Assembly (NCBI RefSeq): GCF_005503445.1
Contig: NZ_SCOH01000012.1
Coordinates: 62,001 to 126,000 of the forward strand
Direction: 5' to 3'
Length of the DNA: 64,000 nucleotides
From: Chitinivorax sp. B
Lineage (GTDB): Bacteria; Pseudomonadota; Gammaproteobacteria; Burkholderiales; SCOH01
Notes under the pieces: model-generated
Database searches by the model: none
The model's input: only the letters and a program-made list of their open reading frames with translations
Told to the model about the DNA's origin: nothing
Part shown: positions 1 through 10,475 of the stretch, one piece after another
How positions within the stretch are numbered: position 1 is the stretch's first letter
Layout of the letters: each line of letters begins with the position of its first letter
Made by a program: the position numbers and the translations under genes

Positions 1-791
1 AGTACAACTACATTGGCATCTTCAGCAGACTGCAACGTCTTAATCACTGAAAACTTCTCGATGGCCTCTTTCACTTTACCGCGCCGTCGAATTCCAGCTG
101 TATCAATAATGGTGTACTGCTTGCCACTACGTTCAAAGTCGATATAGATACTATCGCGCGTAGTACCAGGTAAATCAAACGCGATCACCCGCTCTTCGCC
201 CAAAATACTATTCACCAATGTCGATTTACCGACATTGGGCCTCCCTACTATGGCAAATTTCGGGTGGGTCGATTTACCTTCTTCTTCCGCTGATACATCT
301 GGCAGATTTGCCAGCACTTCCTCCATCAACTCACGCACACCTTCGCCGTGAGAAGCAGAAATCGCAACGGGATCACCTAATCCAAGCTCAAAAAACTCCG
401 CTGTCACGGTGGAACGATTCATGCCTTCTGCTTTGTTCACTACTAGATGAACATCACGACCACTTCGCCGCAACTTATCCGCAATCGTTTTATCCTGTGC
501 AGTCAGACCATTCCGACCATCCACAATAAAGATAACAACATCGGCTTCGTCAACGGCCTGTAGAGTTTGCTTGGCCATCTCATGCAGAATACCTTCTTTG
601 ACCACCGGCTCAAATCCACCAGTATCCACCACCAGATAAGGCTTGCCGCCAACACGACCATGGCCATAGTGCCGATCCCGTGTCAGGCCTGGCATATCAG
701 CCACAATCGCATCACGCGAACGTGTCAACCGATTAAACAAGGTTGACTTACCAACGTTGGGTCGCCCAACCAATACAACTGTGGGTTTCAT
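1..791 (-). CDS. der: GTPase Der (EngA), ribosome assembly; C-terminus cut by window edge
   Basis: Double GTPase needed for maturation of the 50S ribosomal subunit. Only the first 263 codons lie in the window; the 3' end runs off the left edge, so no stop is seen. The start is the ATG at 791, followed at once by a G1/P-loop (GRPNVGKST, about residues 9-17) and DTGG switch motif; a second complete G domain begins near residue 180 with another GRPNVGKST and a DTAG motif, which is the tandem layout unique to Der. An NKAEG stretch serves as the first G4 motif. It lies 12 bases downstream of bamB in the same direction, the usual bamB-der pairing, and is presumably the last gene of the operon that begins at ndk. 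Confidence 0.97.
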   Translation of the reverse strand, partial: MKPTVVLVGRPNVGKSTLFNRLTRSRDAIVADMPGLTRDRHYGHGRVGGKPYLVVDTGGFEPVVKEGILHEMAKQTLQAVDEADVVIFIVDGRNGLTAQDKTIADKLRRSGRDVHLVVNKAEGMNRSTVTAEFFELGLGDPVAISASHGEGVRELMEEVLANLPDVSAEEEGKSTHPKFAIVGRPNVGKSTLVNSILGEERVIAFDLPGTTRDSIYIDFERSGKQYTIIDTAGIRRRGKVKEAIEKFSVIKTLQSAEDANVVV

Positions 792-803
792 TACTACCCT
801 CCG

Positions 804-1931
804 TCAGTTTGCAAATAACGCAAAAATTCCGCCACGCTCCGTTTGAACGACCACCTGATCGCCAATGACTATTGGTGCGGTCCGAATTGCGGAACCGTCA
901 GTCTTGATTCGGGTCAGGAAAGACCCATCATCTGCTGACAAAAAGTGAACATAACCTTCAAAATCCCCAACAACAACAAATCGTCCCATTACTACTGGCG
1001 CAGAAATTCCACGAGCAAACAAGCGTGCTTGTTTCCAAAGATTACGGCCTGAACGCTTTTCATATGCCAAGATCGAGCCTTCATCATCTGTCACATAGAC
1101 TTTGCTGCTGTCTGCAGCCAACCCCACCGAACTGGATACATCCCGGCTCCAGCCAGGATTGCCATTACTGGCATCAAAACAGCTAACCTTACCTTGAAAC
1201 GCCACGGCACATATAACATCTACATCCACAACCGGAGCACTAGTCACATCTGAAATACGCTCCAACTCAGTTGCCCCTTTTGGTTGAGCTACGACAGCAT
1301 CCCACAATACGTTGCCATCATCACGTCGCAATGCAACCAGCTTGCCAGCGGGCAACCCCGCATACAAGATGCTGCCTGCAGCAACGACAGGCGCATAACT
1401 ACGCAAGGTCAAAGCAGGAATAGCACGCTGAAACACCCAGCGTCGTTTACCATCTTCCAGATTGAATGCTGAAACATCACCATTACTTGCATGGACGATG
1501 ACAGCATCCCCTGCAATAACCGGTGTTGACACTACTTCAGTGCCAGCTAAAACTTGCCAGCGCAATTTACCGCGACCGTCATACAGATAAAGCACGCCCT
1601 TTTCGCTGGCCACTGCAACATTCCCACGCGATGCAGCAACACCAGATGACAGTTTGCCAGCGGCTCGCCATCCCAGGATACGTTTACCAGTCGACAGATC
1701 AAATACAGAAATGTCTCCATCACGCTCTGCGGCATAGACCTTTCCGTCATCTATAGCAGGTCTGAAGACAAAATCGTCGGCACTACCAATATCCTGACTC
1801 CACATCACTTTTGCTTGAGCATAATCAGTAATCTGGGTCAGCTTGGCTGGTTCTGGCGCATTATCTGTACTAGCGCATGCCGCAAGTATGCCGATCAGGG
1901 CTACCGCCAAGGTTAAACGGGTACGAATCAC
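804..1931 (-). CDS. bamB: Outer membrane assembly lipoprotein BamB
   Basis: Lipoprotein subunit of the BAM complex, which folds beta-barrel proteins into the outer membrane. The N-terminus is a lipoprotein signal with lipobox LAAC (Cys19). The remaining roughly 350 residues form PQQ-type beta-propeller blades with repeated G-x-hydrophobic-Y/V-A and W-x-x-x-G patterns, about the family length at 375 residues. The start is GTG at 1931; its first bases overlap the yfgM stop (GTGA), indicating translational coupling. Upstream yfgM and downstream der give the conserved yfgM-bamB-der order, which supports the name beyond the fold alone. Confidence 0.93.
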   Translation of the reverse strand: MIRTRLTLAVALIGILAACASTDNAPEPAKLTQITDYAQAKVMWSQDIGSADDFVFRPAIDDGKVYAAERDGDISVFDLSTGKRILGWRAAGKLSSGVAASRGNVAVASEKGVLYLYDGRGKLRWQVLAGTEVVSTPVIAGDAVIVHASNGDVSAFNLEDGKRRWVFQRAIPALTLRSYAPVVAAGSILYAGLPAGKLVALRRDDGNVLWDAVVAQPKGATELERISDVTSAPVVDVDVICAVAFQGKVSCFDASNGNPGWSRDVSSSVGLAADSSKVYVTDDEGSILAYEKRSGRNLWKQARLFARGISAPVVMGRFVVVGDFEGYVHFLSADDGSFLTRIKTDGSAIRTAPIVIGDQVVVQTERGGIFALFAN

Positions 1932-2563
1932 TTGGTGTCTCCAAGTGCATCAAGTTTCATCTGTACCAGTTGATAGCTTGGCGCAGTTTTTTCTAGCTTA
2001 TTCAGGGCATGTTGATAGGATTTGGCCGCGTCAGTAGGCTTAGCTTGGGCCAATTGAATATCACCTTTCATTTCCGCAAACTGAGCTGAAAACGCATCAG
2101 CAGGTGCTGCATCCAAGGTTTTCAGCGCAGCATCATACTGCTTCTGATCCAACTGAACTGCTGCCAGACGTAACCTGGCAACATCCTTGATCTCCGCTTC
2201 GCCGGCATTTTCAATGACCCAACTAAGTTTCTCCGTAGCGGTCTTCAAATCATCTTTATCAAAAGCTTGCTTGGCTTCCATCAATGCCGCACGAGACGCA
2301 TATGGTGTACCAGCAAATTCTTGAGACAACTTACCGGAAAATTCCTTGATTTTGGCAACATCGTTCTTTTCGAATGCCTGCTCAAGGGCTACATATTCCG
2401 TCGAAGCCGCTTGAGCACGACTCAAGTTATGATGCTTCCAGACTTGACTACCAGCCAATACCAGAATGGCTGCACCTGCAACAGCAACGATCAAGCCGCC
2501 ATACTGTTTCCAGAACGCCTTCATGGCATCCAGTTGTTCTTGTTCCTGCAAATCATAGGCCAT
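1928..2563 (-). CDS. yfgM: YfgM-like tetratricopeptide inner membrane protein
   Basis: Member of the YfgM/UPF0070 family: a single-pass inner membrane protein with a periplasmic TPR-like domain, linked in E. coli to the SecYEG translocon and PpiD. The 211-residue product has an acidic cytoplasmic N-terminus, a membrane segment at about residues 22-42 (GGLIVAVAGAAILVLAG), then alanine-rich helical repeats to the C-terminus. A ribosome site AAGG precedes the ATG at 2563. It starts 23 bases after hisS and overlaps bamB by four bases, the same order as in E. coli (hisS-yfgM-bamB-der). Confidence 0.9.
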   Translation of the reverse strand: MAYDLQEQEQLDAMKAFWKQYGGLIVAVAGAAILVLAGSQVWKHHNLSRAQAASTEYVALEQAFEKNDVAKIKEFSGKLSQEFAGTPYASRAALMEAKQAFDKDDLKTATEKLSWVIENAGEAEIKDVARLRLAAVQLDQKQYDAALKTLDAAPADAFSAQFAEMKGDIQLAQAKPTDAAKSYQHALNKLEKTAPSYQLVQMKLDALGDTK

Positions 2564-2586
2564 ATTTTTGCCTTACTTTTCAAAAG

Positions 2587-3846
2587 TTATTGCTTAATCA
2601 GATCTACAGCTTGCTGCTTCGAAACTGTCTGCTGCACGCCATCACTCAACAAAGGCTTGACCGATAGCACTTCAGCAGAAGCCTCATTTTCGCCCACAAT
2701 TACAGCAAATCGGGCACCGCTAGCATCCGCTTTTTTCATTTGGGATTTAAAGCTGGCTTGTCCGCCATGGAATACAACCTTCAATCCTTGCGCACGAAGT
2801 AATTCAGCCGTTTGCATGACATAGGCACCAATATTGTGCCCCTGATGAACCAAATAGACATCTGGCCGTACCTGTGGCGTCTCAATACTCTGTGCTTGCA
2901 TCAGCAGCAGCAACCGCTCTATACCCATGCCAAAACCACAGGCAGGTGTCGATTTGCCACCAAGCTGTTCGATCAGGCCATCGTAGCGCCCACCGCCACA
3001 TACCGTTCCTTGCGCCCCCAGTTCATTGGTTACCCATTCAAATACAGTCAGATTGTAATAATCAAGTCCGCGCACCAGCCGCGGATTAATCGTGAATGTA
3101 ATGCCACAGGCCATCAGCAACTGCTGCAATGTTTCAAAATGTGTGCAAGATGAATCACCCAAGTAATCTGACAATTTAGGTGCTGCATCACAGATTGACT
3201 GCATTGCGGGATTTTTACTATCCAGCACACGCAGCGGATTGGTATGTAAGCGACGCTTACCATCCTCGTCGAGCACATTTTGATGCTGCTCAAGATAATG
3301 AATCAGAGCCTCACGATGACGGAGACGCTCGTCGCTGGTACCAAGCGAATTCAATTGCAACTCGAGATTATTAAGACCCAAACGCTTCCATAGTGATGCG
3401 GTCATCAACAAAAGCTCCGCATCGACATCAGGGCCTTCAAACCCCAATGCCTCCACACCCACTTGGTGGAATTGGCGGTAACGCCCCTTTTGAGGACGTT
3501 CGTGGCGATACATTTGCCCCGAATACCATAAGCGCTGCGGCCCACTATGCAACAGGTTGTGTTGAATGACTGCTCTCAAACATGATGCGGTTCCCTCTGG
3601 TCGTAACGTCAGCTTGTCGCCATTAAGCGAATCCTCAAAGCTGTACATTTCCTTTTCAACAATATCGGTTACCTCGCCAATCGAGCGGACAAACAAGCTT
3701 GTCTCTTCAACAATCGGGGTACGGATATTTTGATAACCATAGGCTGCAGCCCAATCACGGACAGTAGCTTCAAAAAACTGCCAGGTATCACTTTCACCGG
3801 GCAAAATATCATTCATGCCTTTTATGGCTCTAATTTCTTTTGACAT
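2587..3846 (-). CDS. hisS: Histidyl-tRNA synthetase
   Basis: Class II aminoacyl-tRNA synthetase that charges tRNA-His. At 419 residues it is normal length. Visible signatures are LRPEGT (about 81-86), the class II motif 2 region [13 protein letters not shown] (about 114-126), the HisRS-specific [15 protein letters not shown] segment in the middle of the catalytic domain, and motif 3 ([12 protein letters not shown]). The C-terminal 90 residues form the anticodon-binding alpha/beta domain. The gene sits between ispG and yfgM in the ndk-der block and follows ispG by 14 bases, so it is very likely co-transcribed. Confidence 0.97.
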   Translation of the reverse strand: MSKEIRAIKGMNDILPGESDTWQFFEATVRDWAAAYGYQNIRTPIVEETSLFVRSIGEVTDIVEKEMYSFEDSLNGDKLTLRPEGTASCLRAVIQHNLLHSGPQRLWYSGQMYRHERPQKGRYRQFHQVGVEALGFEGPDVDAELLLMTASLWKRLGLNNLELQLNSLGTSDERLRHREALIHYLEQHQNVLDEDGKRRLHTNPLRVLDSKNPAMQSICDAAPKLSDYLGDSSCTHFETLQQLLMACGITFTINPRLVRGLDYYNLTVFEWVTNELGAQGTVCGGGRYDGLIEQLGGKSTPACGFGMGIERLLLLMQAQSIETPQVRPDVYLVHQGHNIGAYVMQTAELLRAQGLKVVFHGGQASFKSQMKKADASGARFAVIVGENEASAEVLSVKPLLSDGVQQTVSKQQAVDLIKQ

Positions 3847-3860
3847 TGATATTGTGATCG

Positions 3861-5138
3861 TTACGCGACAGGTTTGACCGCAATCGTACGCGGCTCCTTG
3901 GGTTTTAGTTTTTCGCCACGACCATATCTGGCAGCGACATATTCATCAACGATGGCTTGAAATTCGACAGCGATCGATTCACCTTTAAGAGTGACATAGC
4001 GCTCACCATCCACATACACAGGTGCGACTGGCACTTCACCAGTCCCTGGCAATGAGATACCAATATCCGCCAGTTTCGACTCACCCGGGCCATTCACCAC
4101 ACATCCCATAACAGCCACTTTCATATCGGCCACACCAGCATACCGATCCCGCCAGACGGGCATTTGCAAACGCAGCCAACGCTGAATATCCCGAGCCAGC
4201 TCCTGAAATACCGTACTGGTAGTGCGGCCACAGCCTGGGCAGGCCGTTACCTGAGGGGTGAAGGAACGCAACCCCATCGACTGCAGCAGCTCTTGCGCAA
4301 CTAATACTTCCTGCGTGCGCGACTCGCCAGGCTGAGGTGTCAGCGAAATACGGATAGTATCACCGATCCCCTCCTGCAACAGGACGGCCAGCGCCGCACT
4401 GGAAGCAACAATCCCCTTTACGCCCATCCCTGCTTCGGTTAGGCCGAGGTGAAGTGCATATTCACAACGTTTGGCCAAATCGCGGTAGACCATGATCAGA
4501 TCCTGTAATGCACTCACCTTGCAAGATAGTACGATATCTTCGGGCTTCATTCCGAGCGCAACAGCCTGAGCGGCACTTTCCAGTGCGGAAGTGATCAATG
4601 CTTCCCGCATGACAGCATCCGCATCCCAAGGCTGCACTCGACCCGCATTTTCATCCATCAGCCTTGCCATGACAGCCTGATCCAAGCTACCCCAGTTCAC
4701 ACCAATGCGGATTGGCTTGCCATAGCTCAAGGCAAACTCAATCATTTGCGCAAACTGCTCATCGCGTCTGGCGCCTTTTCCTACATTACCGGGATTGATA
4801 CGGTACTTAGCTAAAGCCTGTGCACACTCAGGATGCGCTGCCAATAGCTTATGACCATTAAAATGAAAATCTCCGATCAAGGGAACAGGACAAAACAGCC
4901 GATCCAATCCTTCTCGAATGGCTGCCACAGCCGCAGCTGCTTCCATACTATTGACGGTGATACGGACCATTTCAGCCCCTGCACGCCAAAGCTCATCAAC
5001 CTGCGCAATGGTTGCCTGGATATCTGCGGTATCGGTATTGGTCATGGCTTGAATGACCACCGGCGCATCACCGCCGACGATCACTCCACCCACAATAGCC
5101 TGCTTGGCTTTACGCCGAGGAATTCCTGTCCGAAACAT
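3861..5138 (-). CDS. ispG: 4-hydroxy-3-methylbut-2-en-1-yl diphosphate synthase IspG (GcpE)
   Basis: Iron-sulfur enzyme of the MEP isoprenoid pathway, reducing ME-cPP to HMBPP. The C-terminal half carries the cluster ligands CPGC (in [11 protein letters not shown]) and the GCVVNGPGE motif; the N-terminal half is the TIM-barrel domain ([17 protein letters not shown]). I chose the ATG at 5138 rather than the in-frame TTG two codons upstream at 5144, because GAGG lies six bases before the ATG and directly abuts the TTG. This gives 425 residues. It lies between rodZ (37 bases upstream) and hisS, as in many proteobacteria. Confidence 0.96.
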   Translation of the reverse strand: MFRTGIPRRKAKQAIVGGVIVGGDAPVVIQAMTNTDTADIQATIAQVDELWRAGAEMVRITVNSMEAAAAVAAIREGLDRLFCPVPLIGDFHFNGHKLLAAHPECAQALAKYRINPGNVGKGARRDEQFAQMIEFALSYGKPIRIGVNWGSLDQAVMARLMDENAGRVQPWDADAVMREALITSALESAAQAVALGMKPEDIVLSCKVSALQDLIMVYRDLAKRCEYALHLGLTEAGMGVKGIVASSAALAVLLQEGIGDTIRISLTPQPGESRTQEVLVAQELLQSMGLRSFTPQVTACPGCGRTTSTVFQELARDIQRWLRLQMPVWRDRYAGVADMKVAVMGCVVNGPGESKLADIGISLPGTGEVPVAPVYVDGERYVTLKGESIAVEFQAIVDEYVAARYGRGEKLKPKEPRTIAVKPVA

Positions 5139-5175
5139 CCACAACCTCTATACACGTTCCACTGGGTTACCCCAA

Positions 5176-6066
5176 TCAATTCAACTCAAAGCGCGCCACA
5201 TTTACTTTGACATATGGCGCCAAATCAATTGGTTTACCGTTATATGTAAGCTTAACCTGTGTTGCATTCCCAACAATCAGTTTGAATGGCGGCTTACCTT
5301 GTAGTATTTCTTCCTGACCAGGCCTGAACAGCTTTGATATTAACCTCCTACCATCAGCATCACGCACGTCAACCCAAGATTCACCATCAAAATTCAGCTT
5401 GATAGCAGTGCCACCACTAACGGGACCGGGCAATTGATTTTGAACCGCCGCAGAAGATGGCATGGGAGGAGCAACAGAAACAGATTGTGGAGCACTGGCA
5501 GGCGGCATAACCGGCGCTGATGGCGCAGTTTTCATCACGAGCGAAGGCGCACTGGTCGTAACATCAACCGGCTCAACCACTTCTTGCGATGTTGCCGGGG
5601 CGGCCATATGAAGCTCTGGTTCGGATGTCGGACGCAAAAATATGAAGTAAAACACAAAACCGGCCACAACAGCAGCCACCGTCCCCATTAAAACCACAGA
5701 AAAGCCACCCCGATCAGCTGACATTGAATAGCCAGGCTCAACTGTAATGCGCGGCATACGTCCTTCCAACTTGACAGGCGCCATCTCTGCATCAGCAGGC
5801 AGAAGCTGGGAGACACGGTCAATCAGCAGCCCAGCATCCAGCCCCAACAATTTTGCATAGTTCCGGATAAATCCCTTGACAAACGTATTACCAGGCAAAT
5901 CATCAAAGCGATCTGCTTCCAATGCTTCAACTTGTCGGCGTGACAGCTTGAGTTTAGCCACTACTTCATCAATGCTGAGTGACTGACGCAAACGCTCCGC
6001 TTTCAGCTCACTTCCGGGACCTTGTCTGACAACCGGCTGATCAATCAGTGTTGTTTCGTTGCTCAT
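5176..6066 (-). CDS. rodZ: Cytoskeletal/transmembrane protein RodZ (HTH + DUF4115)
   Basis: RodZ links MreB filaments to the rod-shape elongation machinery. The 296-residue protein has the typical three parts: an N-terminal cytoplasmic helix-turn-helix (about 20-90, LRQSLSIDEVVAKLKLSRRQ), one membrane helix at about 122-144, and a Pro/Ala/Ser-rich periplasmic linker followed by a C-terminal DUF4115 beta domain (about 220-290, NFDGESWVDVRDADGRRL). It starts three bases after the pilW stop and sits before ispG, a conserved neighbourhood. Confidence 0.92.
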   Translation of the reverse strand: MSNETTLIDQPVVRQGPGSELKAERLRQSLSIDEVVAKLKLSRRQVEALEADRFDDLPGNTFVKGFIRNYAKLLGLDAGLLIDRVSQLLPADAEMAPVKLEGRMPRITVEPGYSMSADRGGFSVVLMGTVAAVVAGFVFYFIFLRPTSEPELHMAAPATSQEVVEPVDVTTSAPSLVMKTAPSAPVMPPASAPQSVSVAPPMPSSAAVQNQLPGPVSGGTAIKLNFDGESWVDVRDADGRRLISKLFRPGQEEILQGKPPFKLIVGNATQVKLTYNGKPIDLAPYVKVNVARFELN

Positions 6067-6069
6067 GCA

Positions 6070-6816
6070 CTATCGTCCGTTCGCTGCAAGCTCGGCTTCT
6101 TTAGAATTTGGGTACAATTTTTTCAACTTGGTCAGATATCGAGCTTCTGCCTGCGTGTCATTCAGCTTGCGTTCAGTTTGCACTGCCAACCAAAGCACTT
6201 CCGCAGTTCCATCCGAATTCTGGAAGAAACGACCAAAGTAAGCTCGTGCTTCCTTGTAGTTCTCCAATCGGAAATATGCGGATGCCAACCCAGCCAATGC
6301 GACCGGGAAATCAGCATTGATAGCAAGTGCCTGGGCATATTCGTTTCGAGCACCTTCTGCATCGCCCCGTTGCAACTTGCAATCCGCCGATGCAACCCAG
6401 GTTTTTTCTGGTGTCTGATACAAAGGGTTTCGCAAGGCGGCTTGGAAATATCGGTTCGAGTCCTCACCTTTCCGGTAGCGGCAAAGGAATAGGCCGTAAT
6501 TGTGATTGACGTTGGAGTCGGCAGGAGCATACTGCACTGCTTTACGGAAGTATTCATCAGCTGCCTGATACTCCTTAAGCTCCGCAAAGATCAGGCCCAA
6601 CATATTGAAAGCTGGCCCATAATCAGGTGCTGCGCGCAGCGCTGCACGGGCTTCATCAATGGCGACTGAAAACTCACGCAAGCTGAAATACTGAGCTGCA
6701 AGCTCAGTATGCAGTTTGGCACTCATTGCCGCATTGCTCTCGGCATACGCAGAGGAACTTACCACACCGACGGCGAGCACTGCAGCCGACAGTACCCCAC
6801 ACATCGTTTTATTCAT
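6070..6816 (-). CDS. pilW: Type IV pilus biogenesis TPR protein PilW (PilF)
   Basis: TPR protein that in Neisseria (PilW) and Pseudomonas (PilF) is needed for stable type IV pili, in the latter as pilotin of the secretin PilQ. The 248-residue product has a signal peptide of about 25 residues (cleavage near SAYA/ES) and then tandem TPR units across residues 30-235 ([45 protein letters not shown]). A Cys at position 6 is not in a good lipobox, so lipidation is uncertain. The start overlaps the rlmN stop by four bases. Placement between rlmN and rodZ is the normal pilW/pilF site in betaproteobacteria and supports the call. Confidence 0.88.
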   Translation of the reverse strand: MNKTMCGVLSAAVLAVGVVSSSAYAESNAAMSAKLHTELAAQYFSLREFSVAIDEARAALRAAPDYGPAFNMLGLIFAELKEYQAADEYFRKAVQYAPADSNVNHNYGLFLCRYRKGEDSNRYFQAALRNPLYQTPEKTWVASADCKLQRGDAEGARNEYAQALAINADFPVALAGLASAYFRLENYKEARAYFGRFFQNSDGTAEVLWLAVQTERKLNDTQAEARYLTKLKKLYPNSKEAELAANGR

Positions 6817-7898
6817 GACCTGATCTCCGTCAACCTTCTGAATTGTCGTTTCGTTTTATCTTGAACCTGACCAGCCAACTGACCACAGGCTGCATCAATA
6901 TCATCACCACGTGTCTTGCGGGTTGTCACGATATAGCCAGCCTCTATCAGCGTATCACGGAAGCGGCGAATCTGGTCGTTTGACGATCGATCGTAGCCAG
7001 AGTTCGGAAACGGGTTGAACGGAATCAAATTGAATTTACATGGCACATCACGCGTTAATGAGACCAACTCCTGCGCATGTGCCAATGTGTCATTGACACC
7101 ATCGAGCATGACATATTCGAAAGTGACAAAGTCACGGGGTGCCTTTTCAAGATAGCGCAGACAAGCAGCCATCAGCTCTTTAAGCGGATATTTCTTGTTG
7201 ATTGGGACGATCTCGTCACGCAGCTTGTCATTAGGCGCATGCAGACTAACCGCCAGTGCAACCGGACAGGCCTCACGCAGGCGATCCATCGCCGGCACCA
7301 ACCCGGAGGTCGACAAGGTCACACGACGGCGAGATAGGCCATAGCCATGGTCATCCAACATGATACGCATCGCGGTAACGACATTATCGAAATTGGCGAG
7401 CGGCTCACCCATTCCCATCATGACCACATTGGATATGATGCGGTCGCCTTTCGGGTCACGCCCAAGCGACTTATTGGCCCACCACAATTGGCCGATGATT
7501 TCGGACACTGACAGGTTCCGATTGAACCCCTGACGTCCAGTCGAACAGAACGTACATTCCAGGGCACAGCCAACCTGACTCGACACACACAATGTACCGC
7601 GATCATCTTCAGGAATGAAGACAGTCTCGATACCGTTCCCGATACCGACGTCCAGCAGCCACTTTCGCGTACCATCCTCAGAGGACTGACCAATCATTTC
7701 ACGAGGCACACGTACCTCGGCTTGCGCATTCAACTTTTCACGCAACACCTTGGCGATATCAGTCATCTCGTTGAAATCAGCCGCACCAAAGTGATGCATC
7801 CAGCGCATCACTTGCTTGGCACGAAATGGCTTTTCACCGATTTCAGCAAAGTACGCGGTCAGACCATCGAGATCAAAGTCGAGCAGGTTGGTTTTCAT
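6813..7898 (-). CDS. rlmN: 23S rRNA/tRNA A2503 methyltransferase RlmN (radical SAM)
   Basis: Dual-specificity radical SAM enzyme that methylates C2 of A2503 in 23S rRNA and A37 in some tRNAs. The 361-residue protein has the radical SAM cluster motif C-x3-C-x2-C in [15 protein letters not shown], the family [13 protein letters not shown] segment, SLHAPND, and a C-terminal DIDAACGQL stretch holding the catalytic Cys. It lies 27 bases downstream of ndk and its stop overlaps the pilW start, fitting co-transcription with the rest of the block. Confidence 0.97.
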   Translation of the reverse strand: MKTNLLDFDLDGLTAYFAEIGEKPFRAKQVMRWMHHFGAADFNEMTDIAKVLREKLNAQAEVRVPREMIGQSSEDGTRKWLLDVGIGNGIETVFIPEDDRGTLCVSSQVGCALECTFCSTGRQGFNRNLSVSEIIGQLWWANKSLGRDPKGDRIISNVVMMGMGEPLANFDNVVTAMRIMLDDHGYGLSRRRVTLSTSGLVPAMDRLREACPVALAVSLHAPNDKLRDEIVPINKKYPLKELMAACLRYLEKAPRDFVTFEYVMLDGVNDTLAHAQELVSLTRDVPCKFNLIPFNPFPNSGYDRSSNDQIRRFRDTLIEAGYIVTTRKTRGDDIDAACGQLAGQVQDKTKRQFRRLTEIRS

Positions 7899-7925
7899 AC
7901 AGCGATACTGCCTACTGAATCCGAG

Positions 7926-8351
7926 TTAACGACTATAAACTTCGGATGATGCAAAGAAGTAGGCGATTTCGATTGCAGCATTTTCAGCGCTATCAGAACC
8001 GTGTACGGCATTTGCGTCGATCGAGTCAGCGAAATCTGCACGAATAGTGCCCTTGTCAGCCTTCTTCGGATCGGTTGCACCCATCAGTTCGCGGTTCTTA
8101 GCAATGGCACCCTCACCCTCCAGCGCCTGGATCATCACTGGGCCGGAAATCATGAACTCAACCAGATCCTTGAAGAAAGGGCGCTCTTTGTGAACAGCGT
8201 AGAAGCCTTCAGCCTCAGCACGAGACAAGTGCGTCATCTTGGCTGCGACGACTTTCAAGCCTGCAGTTTCAAAGCGGGAATAGATCTGGCCAATTACATT
8301 TTTGGCAACGGCATCCGGCTTAACAATCGACAGCGTGCGTTCAACAGCCAT
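7926..8351 (-). CDS. ndk: Nucleoside diphosphate kinase
   Basis: Transfers the gamma phosphate among nucleoside triphosphates through a phospho-histidine. The start is placed at the ATG at 8351 ([15 protein letters not shown]), which gives exactly the usual 141 residues; an upstream in-frame ATG at 8372 would add seven residues with no family match. The active site NAVHGSDS places the catalytic His at residue 117. GAGAGT-type ribosome site precedes the chosen start. First gene of the ndk-der block, so the promoter of the block should lie in the 8352-8573 gap, which contains AT-rich DNA around 8375-8430. Confidence 0.97.
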   Translation of the reverse strand: MAVERTLSIVKPDAVAKNVIGQIYSRFETAGLKVVAAKMTHLSRAEAEGFYAVHKERPFFKDLVEFMISGPVMIQALEGEGAIAKNRELMGATDPKKADKGTIRADFADSIDANAVHGSDSAENAAIEIAYFFASSEVYSR

Positions 8352-8573
8352 TAAACTCTCCAATAAAATCAATATTCAAGGAAACAAACTGCAAGTTTAT
8401 TTTACGTTTACAAGCGAACTGCTTATAAAATAAACGCGACCCGCCATTTTAGCACGGCTTAACCATCCGCCCAAAACTTATGCACAAACGGATAGCGCGG
8501 GGCGTCATGCATCGCAAGTAGCGTAATCAACGCCGTACCAGCATGGACAATGCGATGAACCAGGGAGCTTGAG

Positions 8574-9509
8574 GTGGCAGAACAAAAACGACCCGACCTT
8601 GATCAAGATGCAGTTGATGAACAACGTGAAATCAAGCAACGCTTGATACGCCGCATTGGCATTGCAGTAGCGCTAATTGGTGGCACTGCACTGACACTCT
8701 CTCTGATCGACAGAGTCGATCTGGGCCAATTATTTACGAAAACTCCACCAGAAAAGGTTATTGAACCTACATCTCCCCAGCCAATGCCCCCCGCTCAGCC
8801 AGCTCCCCCGAAAATCGTTACCCCAACCGCCGACGTTGCACAACCCATCGCTGCAGAGTCGACAACCAACAGACAACCCGACGAAACAGAAACCGTAAGC
8901 CCAACCACACAGACAGAGGCAATCAGTCCGGCCATCTCAGCCACCAAGCCGGGGATATCACCCACATTGGCACCCAATATTGCAAACAGCGAAAATACCA
9001 ACAAATCAGCCAGTGAATCAGCCAGTGAAAGTGAAAAACCGGGCCATCGACCACCTCTACCACAGATTGAGTCGCCATCAGCCACTTCAACCTCCCACCG
9101 CCTACCACCCAAGCTGGTAACGCATCCGGTCGAACCGACGATTGCCCAACCGGCAACCGCTTCTCCAATCCCCCCTAAATCCAAACCAAGCGCCCAATCG
9201 AATCAACCCAGCGCCCCAGTAACAGCGGCTCCAGCCAGCCCTACCGTACCAACCGTGCAACCCCACCCGATTAGATCAAAAACTGTGGCCCCTCAAGCCT
9301 TTTCCGTTCAAGTGGGAATTTTTGCCAATTATGAAAATGCGAAGTCATTAGCAGAAAGATTGAATGAAAATGGTGTAAATGCCCATATCGAAAGTCGTGT
9401 ACAAGTCGGGCCATTCAAGAACAAGGCAGAAGCTGACGAAACCATGCGCAAACTGAAGGCTATGGGTATTCACTCAGTTCTAGTATCAATTGGAAATACA
9501 AACAACTAA
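8574..9509 (+). CDS. SPOR-domain inner membrane protein (FtsN/DedD-like)
   Basis: SPOR domains bind denuded glycan strands at division septa. The 311-residue product has a short cytoplasmic N-terminus rich in charged residues, one membrane helix at about 26-45 (RRIGIAVALIGGTALTLSLI), a very long Pro/Thr/Ala/Ser-rich linker (about 55-235) and a C-terminal SPOR domain (about 238-308) with the expected pattern FSVQVGIFANYENAKSLAERL and VQVGPFKNKAEADETM. Start is GTG at 8574 behind GGGAGC. Divergent from ndk. It could be an FtsN, DedD or other SPOR paralogue; the short N-terminus and lack of cluster context prevent naming it. Confidence 0.85.
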   Translation: MAEQKRPDLDQDAVDEQREIKQRLIRRIGIAVALIGGTALTLSLIDRVDLGQLFTKTPPEKVIEPTSPQPMPPAQPAPPKIVTPTADVAQPIAAESTTNRQPDETETVSPTTQTEAISPAISATKPGISPTLAPNIANSENTNKSASESASESEKPGHRPPLPQIESPSATSTSHRLPPKLVTHPVEPTIAQPATASPIPPKSKPSAQSNQPSAPVTAAPASPTVPTVQPHPIRSKTVAPQAFSVQVGIFANYENAKSLAERLNENGVNAHIESRVQVGPFKNKAEADETMRKLKAMGIHSVLVSIGNTNN

Positions 9510-9587
9510 CACCACATCATGACAGTGCTCCCTGCGCAGGACGAGGTAAATGAATAGTCAACCCGAAGTACTCGCCACCAGTAGGTG

Positions 9588-10475
9588 TTAACGTTGTTTA
9601 CGTACTATCCGTCGATGCTGACGAGCCTGATCCAGTAAATGACAAACTTGCACAGCCCCGTCCAACACACGGGGTGATGGCCTGGATATCAAACTGGATG
9701 AAATGGAAAACAGGTTACGATAACGCACTGCACGCATTGTGGGCCAACGCCCCCATACCGACGGCTCACCATGCGACCGACCTGCTTCCAATATCACTTC
9801 AGGATCAGCAGCCAGTACACTTTCCGATGAAACAAGCGGGGTCAACGACACCAACCGTCCAAACACATTTCGCCCACCACACAGGTGAATCACATCGCTA
9901 ATCAGGTGCATCTGATTAATGGTAGTTAGCGGCTTATCCCAAATGGGATAGAACACTGCGATTGACTCACGTTGCCGATACAAACCAGATAACTCCGTCA
10001 ACTTTTGACGATACGTCAAAGCCGCCGCCTTCGCGGCAACTTGCGTGTCCGCCAAGATCCCCATCGCTTCAATACTATCCGCCACACCAGCCAGTCGACT
10101 GGGCTGAGACCAAAATATCGGGATCCCTAATTCAACCAGCTTCGCAACCTGCCTAGGTGCACTCCCGCTTTGCCAAGCAACGACCAAATCAGGCTTCAGC
10201 GCAACAATTCGCTCTATGGCCAAACTGTTGTAATCTGCCACCTGCGGCAACTTGGCAGCCTCGGGCGGGAAATCGCTATAAGCACTCACCGCCACCAACC
10301 GATCACCAGCCCCCGCCGCAAATATCAATTCCGTTACATGGGGCGCCAAGCTCACAATGCGCTTGGCAGGCGCCCGCAGGCGCACCACCAATCCGGCATC
10401 ATCAGTCACTTGAACAGGGGCGGCGACAGCACCAGCCATTCCCAGCCACCAGATCACCCAACCCAATCTGATCAT
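9588..10475 (-). CDS. btuF: Cobalamin-type ABC transporter substrate-binding protein (BtuF-like)
   Basis: Periplasmic binding protein of the BtuF/FhuD (cluster A-II) class: signal peptide to about residue 19, then two lobes joined by one long helix. Motifs seen include RIVSLAPHVTELIFAAGAGDRLVAV split over residues 38-62 and the KPDLVVAWQSGS stretch typical of BtuF. Its ATG overlaps the btuB stop by four bases (ATGA), so it is co-translated with the cobalamin receptor and lies behind the same B12 riboswitch. That context makes vitamin B12 or a related corrinoid the likely ligand. No btuC/btuD permease or ATPase gene follows in this window. Confidence 0.85.
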   Translation of the reverse strand: MIRLGWVIWWLGMAGAVAAPVQVTDDAGLVVRLRAPAKRIVSLAPHVTELIFAAGAGDRLVAVSAYSDFPPEAAKLPQVADYNSLAIERIVALKPDLVVAWQSGSAPRQVAKLVELGIPIFWSQPSRLAGVADSIEAMGILADTQVAAKAAALTYRQKLTELSGLYRQRESIAVFYPIWDKPLTTINQMHLISDVIHLCGGRNVFGRLVSLTPLVSSESVLAADPEVILEAGRSHGEPSVWGRWPTMRAVRYRNLFSISSSLISRPSPRVLDGAVQVCHLLDQARQHRRIVRKQR